Positions 25,273 to 33,868 of a stretch of DNA of 64,000 nt are shown piece by piece. The translations under genes and the position numbers were made by a program. The notes below the pieces were generated by a model, which was not told the DNA's origin, did not search any database, and saw nothing but the letters and a program-made list of their open reading frames with translations. Numbering within the stretch: the stretch's first letter is position 1; every line of letters starts with the position of its first letter. Source of the DNA: Larkinella bovis (GTDB taxonomy: Bacteria; Bacteroidota; Bacteroidia; Cytophagales; Spirosomataceae); the NCBI RefSeq assembly GCF_042655385.1, contig NZ_JBHSMA010000005.1, positions 62,001 through 126,000 of the forward strand. The letters run 5' to 3'.

Positions 25273-26313
25273 ATGAAACGCTCATCTTTCCTCTTAACAA
25301 CCCTTTTCGCCCTGCCCTTCGCCATCCAGAGCCTGGCTCAGGATAAAGACGAAGCTCCTTACGATACTAAAAACTTTTCCGGTAATCTCAGCAACGTTCG
25401 GGTAGAAACGTCGGGGGGGAGCATTACCGTCGACGGTAATCAGTCGAGTGGGGTCAAGGTTGAAATGTACGTACGGCCCAACAACTGGCCGAGCAATAAA
25501 GTATCAAAGGAAGAAATTGAAGAACGCCTGAAAGAGTACGATATCAAAATGGCGGTCGAAGGGAATACCGTCGTTGCCACCGCTAAACGGAAAGGCCGGA
25601 ACAACTGGGACTGGAAGCGTTCGTTGAGCATCGCTTTTAAAGTCTACACGCCTAAAAACTTTGCGACCGATCTGCACACCAGCGGGGGCAGCATTCGGAT
25701 TAGTAATCTGGTGGGGACCCAGAATTTTGCGACCAGCGGGGGGAGTCTGCACCTGAGCAGCATAGAGGGATTGATTAAAGGCCGGACCTCGGGCGGCAGC
25801 ATTCACCTGGATCGTTGCCGGAAAGACATTGATCTGGCAACCAGCGGGGGCTCCATCCACGCCGAAGATTCCGACGGCAACCTGAATTTACGGACCTCGG
25901 GCGGCAGCGTTAACCTCACTAACCTGAGTGGCCGGGTCAATGCCCATACCAGTGGTGGCAGTGTGAAGGGCGAAGGCGTAAAAGGCGAGTTGGTGGCCGG
26001 TACCTCGGGCGGTTCCGTCCGGCTGTACAATATTTCGGGGAGTGTTGAAGCCAGCACCAGCGGTGGCGGTATGGATGTCGAAATTACGAAGCTGGGCGAA
26101 TACGTCCGGCTGTCGGGTGGCCCGGGCAGCGTCAATGTTAGAATGCCGCTGGATCAGGGCATCGACCTGGATCTTTCCGGAAACCGGGTTGACATTCCCC
26201 TGAGCAAGTTCGACGGAACGGTTGAGAAAGACCGGGTCCGCGGTCGGCTGAACGGGGGCGGAGTCCCCGTCCGGATTTCGGCCGGCAGTGGCAGCGTACG
26301 CGTAAACAGGTAA
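25273..26313 (+). CDS. Exported DUF4097-type beta-helix repeat protein
   Basis: A 346-residue exported protein (signal peptide to about residue 22, IQSLAQ). It consists of about nine copies of a 19-20-residue unit starting TSGGS(I/V/L), from roughly residue 46 to 270, for example HTSGGSIRISNLVG and RTSGGSIHLDRCRK. This matches DUF4097/putative auto-transporter adhesin-like right-handed beta solenoids. Its biochemical role is unknown. It has its own sigma54-like promoter, sits between permease copies 3 and 4, and is followed by a perfect 36-bp palindrome and a strong terminator, so it is a single-gene unit probably co-regulated with the transporters. Confidence 0.85.
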   Translation: MKRSSFLLTTLFALPFAIQSLAQDKDEAPYDTKNFSGNLSNVRVETSGGSITVDGNQSSGVKVEMYVRPNNWPSNKVSKEEIEERLKEYDIKMAVEGNTVVATAKRKGRNNWDWKRSLSIAFKVYTPKNFATDLHTSGGSIRISNLVGTQNFATSGGSLHLSSIEGLIKGRTSGGSIHLDRCRKDIDLATSGGSIHAEDSDGNLNLRTSGGSVNLTNLSGRVNAHTSGGSVKGEGVKGELVAGTSGGSVRLYNISGSVEASTSGGGMDVEITKLGEYVRLSGGPGSVNVRMPLDQGIDLDLSGNRVDIPLSKFDGTVEKDRVRGRLNGGGVPVRISAGSGSVRVNR

Positions 26314-26394
26314 GAGTTATGAGTGAAGAGTGATGAGTTGGCTGACGCGTGCTTGTGTGCGTCAGCCAACTCATCACTCTTCACTCATAACTCT
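26313..26394. repeat. Perfect 36-bp inverted repeat with 10-base loop
   Basis: 26313-26348 and 26359-26394 are exact inverted copies (36 of 36). The arms contain GAGTTATGAGTGAAGAGTGA and the shared GTTGGCTGACGC word; the loop is GTGCTTGTGT. The left arm starts on the last base of the DUF4097 stop codon. The perfection suggests recent formation or active correction. Confidence 0.92.
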
Positions 26395-26412
26395 CTTTCT
26401 TGTCCGTTTGTG

Positions 26413-26453
26413 AACAAAAGAGTGTCCGGTGACGGACACTCTTTTGTTTTTTA
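26413..26453 (+). terminator. Intrinsic terminator after the DUF4097 gene
   Basis: A perfect 16-base stem, AACAAAAGAGTGTCCG with its complement, a GTGA loop, then TTTTTTAT. The upper stem is GTGTCCG-GTGA-CGGACAC (26422-26439), the same GGACA palindrome vocabulary as the activator-like sites, and it lies about 60 bases upstream of the next sigma54-like element, so it may serve both roles. Confidence 0.85.
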
Positions 26454-26491
26454 TAGGGCTATTTTGTTCATTACCAGCATTTTGTTTTTCT

Positions 26492-26506
26492 GGCATAAGC
26501 CTTGAG
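26492..26506 (+). promoter_or_regulatory. Sigma54-like -24/-12 element for permease copy 4
   Basis: CTGGCATAAGCCTTGAGTC: GGCAT, five bases, TTGAG; ATG 32 bases downstream. This is the best match to the general TGGCAY-N5-TTGC consensus among the four, apart from A for C at the -12 position. Confidence 0.55.
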
Positions 26507-26538
26507 TCCTGGTAAGCAATTCGTTCATCCGACACTTT

Positions 26539-28923
26539 ATGTTTCGTAATTACGTCGTCATCGCTTTTCGAAATCTCTGGAAACACCGGCTGTTTTCGTT
26601 CATTAACATCTTCGGTCTGGCGTCAGGGATGATGGTGTGCCTGCTGGCGTTGATCGACATCAAGGGCGCGTTTGATTACGGCAATTTTCACCCGCATTCG
26701 GATCGGACGTACCGGATTTTGACTGATGTTACCAGCAGTGACAACCAGATGGCGGCTTTTGCCTCCACGCCCCTCCCGCTGGCCAACGTCCTGAAACGGG
26801 AGTACGGTTTTGTGGAAAAAACCGCCCGGGTTATTCGTGATTACGCCGAATTTACCGTCGATCAAAAAAAACTGGGAGATTATTACTGCGCCGTCGATCC
26901 GGATTTTTTTACCGTTCTGGGGTATAAACTGGCCGCCGGGCAACCGGCAACGGAACCCAATACGGCGGTTTTGACCCCCCAGACGGCTGAAAGATTCTTC
27001 GGGCTGGCGAATCCGATTGGCAAGGTCATTCACACGAAAGAATACGGTTCCATCGCCATAACCGGTGTATTTCAGACTCTTCCAACCCGTTCGCACCTTC
27101 ATTTCGGGTTGGTACTTTCAATGCCGACACTTTCGACAGAAAACCGGAAACGGCAACAAACCGACTGGAAACAGTATACGAGCGGTTATACGTATGTTTT
27201 GCTGAAAGAAGGGGCGCCGGCTGACCAATTTGAAAAAATATTGCCTACCATTGCCGCACGGGCTACAAAAGACATTCGCTTTGGGTCCGAAAAAGGGTAT
27301 ACGTTCCGGGCGCAGTCTCTGACCTCGCTCTCGCCTTCCCATGAAAGTCTGATGATGGGGACCTGGGAGCAAACCTGGGGTAAACTGGCGACCGAGATGG
27401 CGGTCGGATTGGTAACCTTATTGCTGGCGGTTTTCAATTATGTCAATCTGACCCTGGCCCGGTCGCTGAGCCGCGCCCGCGAAGTCGGTATCCGGAAAGT
27501 GTCGGGGGCTGTCCGCTGGCAACTGATGGCTCAGTTTATGGCCGAGTCAGTGATGTTGTCGGTGTTCGCGTTGGGTGTTGCTTACCTGCTCCTGATGCTG
27601 ATCGAACCGATGCCATTTGTGCAGCAATGGCTGATTGGGGGCGTGGAACTGAGTACCAGCCTCTGGGTGGTTTTTGTCGGATTCAGTATGGCGACCGGTT
27701 TGCTGGCGGGATTTGTTCCGGCGCGCGTATTGTCCGGTTTTCGCCCGGCGCAGGTGTTGCGGAGCCAGACCGGTTTGAAGGTGTTTAAAGGAATTACTCT
27801 TCGGAAATCCTTGATTGTGGCCCAGTTTGCCATTGCCCTGATCGCCATGATTGCGCTGTTGTCGATGGCGCGGCAACAAAATTACATGGCGACGGCGGAC
27901 TACGGTTTTCGGAGCGAAGGCATTTTAAATATTCCCCTGAACACGGTTCCTTACCAGCGGCTGGCGAATGAACTCAACCGCATACCGGGGGTGGACCGCG
28001 TATCGGCAACCTCGGAACTGTTTGGCAGTCACGGCGGAGAATACAGAAAGGTTCGCCGGCAAAAAACCGGGGGCGATTCGACGGCGGTTTTTATTACGGC
28101 CATTGATCAGCATTTTGTCGCCAATATGGACCTTACGTTGCTGGCGGGCCAGAATTTGCCGGAGATGACGACCGATACCAGCGGAGAAGGTTCGCCGGGC
28201 CGGTTTGTTCTGGTCAATGAAGAAGCGGTCAATGCCTTCCGGATGGGGAATCCACGGGAGGTTGTGGGGCAGACGTTCTGGTTGAACGACAGCACGGAGG
28301 TTCAGATCGCCGGTGTCGTAAAAAATTTCCGGTTTACCACCTTCAACTGGGCCATCAAGCCGCTGGTCCTGAGTTATCAGCCGAAGCAGTTCCGGTATGT
28401 CAATGTCCGGATTGCCGATGGTGCTCCGGAAGCGACGCTGGCTAACGTACAAAGCGTCTGGAAACGCCTGAATCCGCACCAGCCGTTTGCGGGCGAATGG
28501 TACGGGGATTTTCTCTACAAACGGCACAGTCATGAAGACGATGTTAATTTCATGGGACTGCTGACGGCGCTGGCCTTCTCCATCGCCTGTCTGGGTCTGC
28601 TCGGAATGGTTACCTACACGACCGAAACCCGCGTCAAGGAGGTCGGCATTCGGAAGGTGATGGGCGCGCAGGTTCGGCAAATCATCTGGCTGTTATCCTG
28701 GGATTTTGTTAAATTACTGCTCATTGCGGGCGGGATCGCCCTGCCGCTGGGGTATCTGGCCGGGATGGCTTTTCTGATTAATTTTGCTTACCACGTGTCG
28801 ATCGGTTTTGAAACGCTGGGCGGTTGCATCGGCCTGTTGCTGGCCCTCGGCGGGCTGACCATCGGTTTTCGCACCTACCGGGCCGCGCTTTCCAATCCGG
28901 CGGATAGTTTACGAAGCGAGTAG
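26539..28923 (+). CDS. FtsX/MacB-type ABC transporter permease (array copy 4)
   Basis: A 794-residue permease, FRNYVVIAFRNLWKHRLFS at the start, membrane helix about 22-44, FtsX signatures AREVGIRKVSGA (mid) and VKEVGIRKVMGA (C-terminal half), end NPADSLRSE. It is the most divergent of the array; its N-terminal periplasmic region lacks the DELSYD(R)F motif of copies 1-3, reading DIKGAFDYGNF instead. It has its own sigma54-like promoter and is 99 bases upstream of the ABC ATPase, which it may share an mRNA with. Confidence 0.9.
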   Translation: MFRNYVVIAFRNLWKHRLFSFINIFGLASGMMVCLLALIDIKGAFDYGNFHPHSDRTYRILTDVTSSDNQMAAFASTPLPLANVLKREYGFVEKTARVIRDYAEFTVDQKKLGDYYCAVDPDFFTVLGYKLAAGQPATEPNTAVLTPQTAERFFGLANPIGKVIHTKEYGSIAITGVFQTLPTRSHLHFGLVLSMPTLSTENRKRQQTDWKQYTSGYTYVLLKEGAPADQFEKILPTIAARATKDIRFGSEKGYTFRAQSLTSLSPSHESLMMGTWEQTWGKLATEMAVGLVTLLLAVFNYVNLTLARSLSRAREVGIRKVSGAVRWQLMAQFMAESVMLSVFALGVAYLLLMLIEPMPFVQQWLIGGVELSTSLWVVFVGFSMATGLLAGFVPARVLSGFRPAQVLRSQTGLKVFKGITLRKSLIVAQFAIALIAMIALLSMARQQNYMATADYGFRSEGILNIPLNTVPYQRLANELNRIPGVDRVSATSELFGSHGGEYRKVRRQKTGGDSTAVFITAIDQHFVANMDLTLLAGQNLPEMTTDTSGEGSPGRFVLVNEEAVNAFRMGNPREVVGQTFWLNDSTEVQIAGVVKNFRFTTFNWAIKPLVLSYQPKQFRYVNVRIADGAPEATLANVQSVWKRLNPHQPFAGEWYGDFLYKRHSHEDDVNFMGLLTALAFSIACLGLLGMVTYTTETRVKEVGIRKVMGAQVRQIIWLLSWDFVKLLLIAGGIALPLGYLAGMAFLINFAYHVSIGFETLGGCIGLLLALGGLTIGFRTYRAALSNPADSLRSE

Positions 28924-28929
28924 GGAACG

Positions 28930-28986
28930 AAGGATGAGTTATGAATGATGAATGAAAGTGCCAGCCCCGCCATCCTTCATCATTCC
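28930..28986. repeat. Short imperfect palindrome before the ATPase gene
   Basis: GAATGATGAATGA-type words face CATCCTTCATCATTC across a CCAGCCCCGC loop. It overlaps an in-frame extension of the ATPase gene that I reject as coding. Confidence 0.55.
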
Positions 28987-29022
28987 CAAAATAGAGTTTA
29001 CGAGTTTCAACTATACCAAATT

Positions 29023-29718
29023 ATGATTTCACTACGGAACGTCTCCAAGTACTACCCCGCCGGTTTCGGCAAGACTTATGTGCTGCGGAACATCACACTC
29101 GATATCAACGAGGGAGAGTTTGTCTCCATCATGGGCCCGTCGGGGTCGGGGAAATCCACCCTGCTGCACATCCTGGGGATGCTGGAAGAACCATCGGAAG
29201 GGGAGTACCTCTTTTTTGACCAGCCGGTACAGAAACTGTCGGAGAAACGTCGCACCGAATTACACCGGAATTACATCGGTTTTGTGTTCCAGGCCTATCA
29301 CCTGATCGACGAACTGACGGTGTACGAAAACATCGAAACACCCCTGCTTTACAAGGGGTTATCGTCGTCGGAGCGGAAAAGCCGGGTGGCCGAATTGCTC
29401 GACCGGTTTAACATGGTGGCAAAAAAAGACCTGTTCCCGACGCAGCTTTCGGGCGGTCAGCAGCAACTGGTGGGCATTGCCCGCGCCGTGGCTTCGCAGC
29501 CCAAGGTGATCTTTGCCGATGAACCCACCGGTAACCTGCACTCCGACCAGGCAAAGGAAATCATGGACCTATTCAAGAAACTGAATAAGGAAGACGGCGT
29601 CACCATCGTGCAGGTGACGCACTCGGAAGTCAATGCAGAATACGGCAACCGGATTCTGCGGCTGAAAGACGGCTGGCTCGAATCGTTCCCGGTTTCGGTG
29701 GAAGGGCAGGAGCGCTAA
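29023..29718 (+). CDS. MacB/LolD-type ABC transporter ATP-binding protein
   Basis: A 231-residue nucleotide-binding subunit: Walker A GPSGSGKST, Q-loop VFQAYHL, signature LSGGQQQL, Walker B VIFADEP and H-loop THS. The length and the LolD-type spacing fit ATPases that power FtsX/MacB permeases. I chose ATG 29023 because the preceding 26 in-frame codons are repeat-like and family members start at ISLRNVSK. It is the only ATPase near five permeases, so it probably serves several. Its stop overlaps by four bases the end of the convergent aminotransferase gene. Confidence 0.93.
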   Translation: MISLRNVSKYYPAGFGKTYVLRNITLDINEGEFVSIMGPSGSGKSTLLHILGMLEEPSEGEYLFFDQPVQKLSEKRRTELHRNYIGFVFQAYHLIDELTVYENIETPLLYKGLSSSERKSRVAELLDRFNMVAKKDLFPTQLSGGQQQLVGIARAVASQPKVIFADEPTGNLHSDQAKEIMDLFKKLNKEDGVTIVQVTHSEVNAEYGNRILRLKDGWLESFPVSVEGQER

Positions 29719-30536
29719 AGCGCCCCCCAGAGCGGTTCAAGGCGGGCGGGCGAGGGCGTATTGAATTCGTAGGGACCAACCTGTCGGATCCATTGGATGC
29801 CGCTGATGTTAGTGCAGAAAACCGCATCGGCACCGGCTAAGGCATCCGGCCGGAAAAGGCCTTCCTGAACCGTCAACCCGGATTGGGGCGCCAGGCGGAA
29901 AAGCTGACGGCGTAAAACGCCGTCGATACAGCCGCTGGCCAGTGCCGGCGTGAAGAGGTGATCCCCCTGAAGCCAGAACAGGTTCGATGCGATGCATTCG
30001 GCCAGGTGGCCGTGTGTATCCAGCAGAATCATATCGTCGGCCTGCTGCTGTTGTTTGGCAAGACCGGCCAGCACGTACGGAAGCGCGTTCAGCGTTTTGT
30101 AGGCCGAAACCGGCGAGGGCGAAAGCCGGAGGTCTTCGAAAAAACCGGCTTTTGCTTTTTCCGTAAGGGCAAAACCGGGTCCCGACCGGGCGGTGATCAG
30201 GTAATCGGCCTGAAAACCGGTCGGGGTGTACAGGCCACCGGGCTGACGCCAGACCTGGAGTTTGATGCGCGAGGTCTGGTTCTCCAGCTGGTTGGCTTGC
30301 AGGAGATCAATGATCTGGGTGTGCAGCGAATCCGGGTCGAAGGGGAGGGGAGACTGAAGGGAAAGAGCCGCCATGCCACGGTTGAGCCGGTCGTAGTGAT
30401 CCGGCCAGAACCGGACTTGACGCCGTTCGTAGCGGAGGGTCTCAAACAATCCGTCACCGTATTGGAAGGCCCGGTCATTTGGCGAGAGGCAAATGGCTTC
30501 TTCCGGCAATACATCCCCATTTAAAACCACGTTCAT
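29715..30536 (-). CDS. Class IV aminotransferase (4-amino-4-deoxychorismate lyase/branched-chain type)
   Basis: A 273-residue PLP enzyme of fold type IV. It shows NGDVLPEEAICLSPNDRAFQ, YGDGLFETLRYERRQ, the lysine-containing SAYKTLNALPYVLAG segment, and LLDTHGHLAECIASNLFW followed by SGCIDGVLRRQL, as in PabC and IlvE relatives. PabC (pABA for folate) is the closer match by length and motif, but branched-chain or D-amino-acid aminotransferase cannot be excluded. I chose ATG 30536 over a GTG four codons upstream. It is divergent from tolC and its tail overlaps the ABC ATPase gene. Confidence 0.8.
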   Translation of the reverse strand: MNVVLNGDVLPEEAICLSPNDRAFQYGDGLFETLRYERRQVRFWPDHYDRLNRGMAALSLQSPLPFDPDSLHTQIIDLLQANQLENQTSRIKLQVWRQPGGLYTPTGFQADYLITARSGPGFALTEKAKAGFFEDLRLSPSPVSAYKTLNALPYVLAGLAKQQQQADDMILLDTHGHLAECIASNLFWLQGDHLFTPALASGCIDGVLRRQLFRLAPQSGLTVQEGLFRPDALAGADAVFCTNISGIQWIRQVGPYEFNTPSPARLEPLWGAL

Positions 30537-30603
30537 TTGTATTTTCACCGTTTATCTAAAATAATTCATCAGTACGCAAGATACTTTGTAACATTGAACA
30601 ACC

Positions 30604-32118
30604 ATGAAGCGATTGACTATTTACAACGGCCCGGTGATCCGGTTTAAAATTACGATCCTGGCATCGCTACTGGGACTTGTCGTAAACTCAGCGAACGCCC
30701 AGACCACCGTGCAAGCCAGTCAGGCGGCTCCGGTATCCAACCGGTTTTCGCTGCGGCAGTGCATCGATATTGCGTTACAGAACAACCTGCAAATCAAGCA
30801 GAGCCAATTGAACGTGCAGGGCAGCGAATTACAGTTGCGACAATCGAAATTGAACCTTCTGCCGACCCTCAACGGGTTTGCCAACCAGTCGTTTAGCTCC
30901 GGCCGGAACATCAACCCGGTAACCAACACCTTTGTTGAAACGTCGGTGAATTCCAATAACTACCAGCTTTCGGGGCAGGTAACGGTTTTCAATGGGTTTG
31001 CGCTCCAGAAGGCGATCAAGCAAAATGACCTGTTGCTGCAATCGAATCAGCAGAATTTGCAGGCCACGCAAAATAACGTTGCCCTGCTGGTCGTGCAGAA
31101 TTATCTGAACGTGCTGACGTATGGAGAGCAGCTCGACATTGCCCGCCGTCAGGTGGAAACCACGCAGGGGCAACTGGACCGGACGACCAAGCTGGTCAAC
31201 GCCGGAACACTGGCCGAAGCCCAGTTGTACGATCTCCGGGCGCAGGTGGCCAATGATGAACTGACGGTGGTCAATGCGCAGAATAACCTGGATCTGGCCA
31301 AACTGGCGTTGTTGCAGGCGATGAACCTGCCCGCCGGAAACAGTGGAGCGCCAACCCCCGGGAGTATTGAAATTGAAAAATACCAGCTGGACGATCCGAC
31401 CCTGGAACCGTATACGGCGACCGCTCAACAGGTATACGAATCGGCTCTCCAGTTTATGCCGGATGTGAAAGCGGCTGAACTTCGGGTACGGAGCGATGCC
31501 GCGGGTGTGGAAGTGGCCAAAGCCGGTTTGTATCCAACGCTGACCCTGAGTGGAAGTCTGAGTACCTTGTATTCCAATGTAGGTCTTCAGAAACAGTTTG
31601 AAAACGGTACCACACTTGTTCCGATGACCGTTATTATCGGTGGTACCCAGCAAACGATCTCCATTGTTCAGCCTGCTTACCGGAATGAGAAATTTACGTA
31701 CGGTGAACAACTGAAAAACAACCTGAACCGGGGCGCTTCGCTGAACCTGACGATTCCGATCTTCGGACGGTTTGCAGCCCGAAACCGGATCACAAATGCG
31801 ACTATTCTGCAAAAGTCCTCCGAAATTACGGCGGACAATACGAGGCTGACGCTGCGTCAGAATATCGAAACGGCGTATACCAGCATGCTGGCGGCTTCCA
31901 ATCGCTACCGGTCTACCCAGATTCAGGTCGAGTCGCTGGAGAAAGCGTTCCAGGCAGCCGAGAGCCGGTTTAACGCCGGGGCGCTCAATTCGGTCGATTA
32001 TAACATTGCGAAAAATAACCTGGATCGTTCGCGGGCTAATTTGGTGCAGGCCAAATACGATTACGTTTTTCGGACCAAGATTCTTGATTTTTACCAGAAT
32101 AAACCATTATCTTTTTAG
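30604..32118 (+). CDS. TolC-family outer-membrane efflux protein
   Basis: A 504-residue outer-membrane factor with signal peptide to about residue 33 (NSANAQ). The two internal OEP repeats begin FSLRQCIDIALQNNLQIKQS and, after about 210 residues, LQFMPDVKAAELRVRSDAAG, with long heptad-rich helices for the periplasmic tunnel. It should form a trimer docking to the MacA-like adaptor encoded next, completing a tripartite pump with the upstream MacB-type ATPase and permeases. A TACTTTG box 24 bases upstream of the ATG may be its promoter. Confidence 0.92.
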   Translation: MKRLTIYNGPVIRFKITILASLLGLVVNSANAQTTVQASQAAPVSNRFSLRQCIDIALQNNLQIKQSQLNVQGSELQLRQSKLNLLPTLNGFANQSFSSGRNINPVTNTFVETSVNSNNYQLSGQVTVFNGFALQKAIKQNDLLLQSNQQNLQATQNNVALLVVQNYLNVLTYGEQLDIARRQVETTQGQLDRTTKLVNAGTLAEAQLYDLRAQVANDELTVVNAQNNLDLAKLALLQAMNLPAGNSGAPTPGSIEIEKYQLDDPTLEPYTATAQQVYESALQFMPDVKAAELRVRSDAAGVEVAKAGLYPTLTLSGSLSTLYSNVGLQKQFENGTTLVPMTVIIGGTQQTISIVQPAYRNEKFTYGEQLKNNLNRGASLNLTIPIFGRFAARNRITNATILQKSSEITADNTRLTLRQNIETAYTSMLAASNRYRSTQIQVESLEKAFQAAESRFNAGALNSVDYNIAKNNLDRSRANLVQAKYDYVFRTKILDFYQNKPLSF

Positions 32119-32119
32119 T

Positions 32120-32260
32120 GAATAATGAACCGCACGGGCGGCACCGAATGAAAATGAATACGTTGCAGGACTATCCCTAGAAAATCAGGAGCCTGTTTGT
32201 TCATTCCGGTAAACCGGTACATTCATTATTCATTATTCATCCGTGTTCATTGTTCATCTT
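32120..32260. repeat. AT-word inverted repeat between tolC and macA-like genes
   Basis: GTGAATAATGAAC on the left faces ATTCATTATTCATTATTCAT and GTTCATTGTTCAT on the right around a loop of about 90 bases. The words (GAATAATGAAC) are those of the element at 35296. Confidence 0.65.
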
Positions 32261-32261
32261 T

Positions 32262-33683
32262 ATGAAACGTAAATCAAACCGTATCTGGTGGATACTGGGA
32301 GGGGTCGTTATTCTTTTAGTGGGTGGCCTGGTTGCGGCCAAACAAGCGGGCCTGATTGGCAAGGCGAAACCAACGGAAGTTGATTTCACCGCCGTCAAAA
32401 AAGTGGATATCATCGAGCGGGTCAGCGCTTCGGGGCGTGTGCAACCGGAAGTGGAAGTAAAAATCAGCCCGGACGTGTCGGGGGAAATTATTGCGCTCTA
32501 CATAGCCGAAGGTGACTCGGTCAAACAGGGGCAATTGCTGCTGAAAATCCGGCCCGACAACTACGAATCGTTGCTGGCCCGGGCCCGGGCTACGGTCAAC
32601 TCCAGCCGGGCTCAGTATGAACAAACCAAAGCATTGGCCGCCCAGGCCCAGGCTCGTCTGATTCGGGCCAAGGCTACGTACGAGCGGAACAAGAAGCTGC
32701 TGGCCGACAAAGTCATTTCTACATCTGATTTTGAACAGATCGAAGCCGATTATAACGTGGCCAAACAGGAGATCGAATCCATGCAGGCCAATATCAAAGC
32801 CGCCGAGTTTAACGTCGCGGGGGCGGAAGCCGGTTTGAAGGATGCTACGGAGAACCTGCGCAAAACCACGATTTATGCCCCGGTCAACGGTACGGTTTCC
32901 AAATTAAATGTCGAATTGGGCGAACGCGTCGTTGGAACCTCGCAGATGGCCGGGACGGAAATGCTCCGGATTGCCAACCTCAATAACATGGAAGTGCGGG
33001 TGAACGTCAACGAAAACGACATTGTGCGGGTGAGCCTGGGCGATACGGCAGACATCGACGTCGATTCGTATTCGACAACCGGTCGTAAATTCAAAGGCAT
33101 TGTAACCGAAATTGCCAACACGGCCAACGGGCTGGCCGCATCCGGTGCTACGAGCGGAGCCTCCTCGAGCCTTTCGACGGATGCCGTTACCGAGTTTGAA
33201 GTGCGGATTAAGGTGTTGAACAGCTCGTATAAAGATTTGATGGCCCAACGTGCGAAGCGCAGTTATCCGCTCAAACCGGGAATGACGGCCTCTGTGGAAA
33301 TTATTACGGATCGTCGCCCGGGGGTTCTGGCGGTCCCCATTGCCGCCGTGACGACGCGCGGGGCGGCCCAGGAAGCGATGAACCGGACTCCGAACGATAA
33401 TGACAACACTAATAACGGCGAAAAACCGGCCAATCAGAATCCGGCCAAAAAGGAAGAAGTGAAAGAGATTGTGTTTGTTCGCCAGAACGACAAAGTGGTT
33501 CAGCGTGCGGTAAAAACCGGGATCAGCGATTTTGATAATATCGAGATAAAATCAGGTCTGAAAGCCGGTGAAGAAGTGGTTTCCGGTCCTTTTATTGCGG
33601 TTTCGAAGCGCCTGAAAGACGGCGATCCGGTGGTGAAGCGGGATCCGAATAAGGAGAAAAAACCGGAAAAAACGGATGAGTAA
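32262..33683 (+). CDS. MacA/HlyD-type periplasmic adaptor subunit
   Basis: A 473-residue membrane-fusion protein. A single N-terminal helix (about residues 9-28) anchors it; then a barrel-sandwich (lipoyl) domain split around a coiled-coil hairpin (about 100-200, rich in Ala/Gln/Lys), VNGTVSKLNVELGERVVGTS, a beta-barrel domain and a membrane-proximal domain. It would bridge the inner-membrane permease and TolC. Two oddities: an Asn/Asp-rich insertion (NDNDNTNNGEKPANQNPAKK) inside the C-terminal domain and a Lys/Glu-rich tail. ATG 32262 is preferred over a TTG four codons earlier in repeat sequence. Confidence 0.92.
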   Translation: MKRKSNRIWWILGGVVILLVGGLVAAKQAGLIGKAKPTEVDFTAVKKVDIIERVSASGRVQPEVEVKISPDVSGEIIALYIAEGDSVKQGQLLLKIRPDNYESLLARARATVNSSRAQYEQTKALAAQAQARLIRAKATYERNKKLLADKVISTSDFEQIEADYNVAKQEIESMQANIKAAEFNVAGAEAGLKDATENLRKTTIYAPVNGTVSKLNVELGERVVGTSQMAGTEMLRIANLNNMEVRVNVNENDIVRVSLGDTADIDVDSYSTTGRKFKGIVTEIANTANGLAASGATSGASSSLSTDAVTEFEVRIKVLNSSYKDLMAQRAKRSYPLKPGMTASVEIITDRRPGVLAVPIAAVTTRGAAQEAMNRTPNDNDNTNNGEKPANQNPAKKEEVKEIVFVRQNDKVVQRAVKTGISDFDNIEIKSGLKAGEEVVSGPFIAVSKRLKDGDPVVKRDPNKEKKPEKTDE

Positions 33684-33711
33684 CGAATGAAACAATAAGG
33701 TTGAGAAAGCG

Positions 33712-33748
33712 AAAACGCCTGCCCGGTTGAGAGGAGCAGGCGTTTTTT
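33712..33748 (+). terminator. Intrinsic terminator after the MacA-like gene
   Basis: AAAACGCCTGC and GCAGGCGTTTT form an 11-base stem with a 13-base loop, followed by further T residues. It lies 28 bases after the stop codon. Confidence 0.88.
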
Positions 33749-33868
33749 GTAATTTGCACCCTTGAAGTTTCCAGAAAGAAGAAGAAAGCCAGGAAACAAA
33801 AGATGTGATCAACAAGTTGCAGAAGCCGCTGGCCTGTATTCCCACTTCTATCGTCCCGGATAAAACCT

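Noticed and set aside
26492..26506. Certain sigma54 promoter
   Set aside because: Only claimed as sigma54-like: the normally invariant -12 C is A in all copies, and no rpoN or activator gene is in the window.
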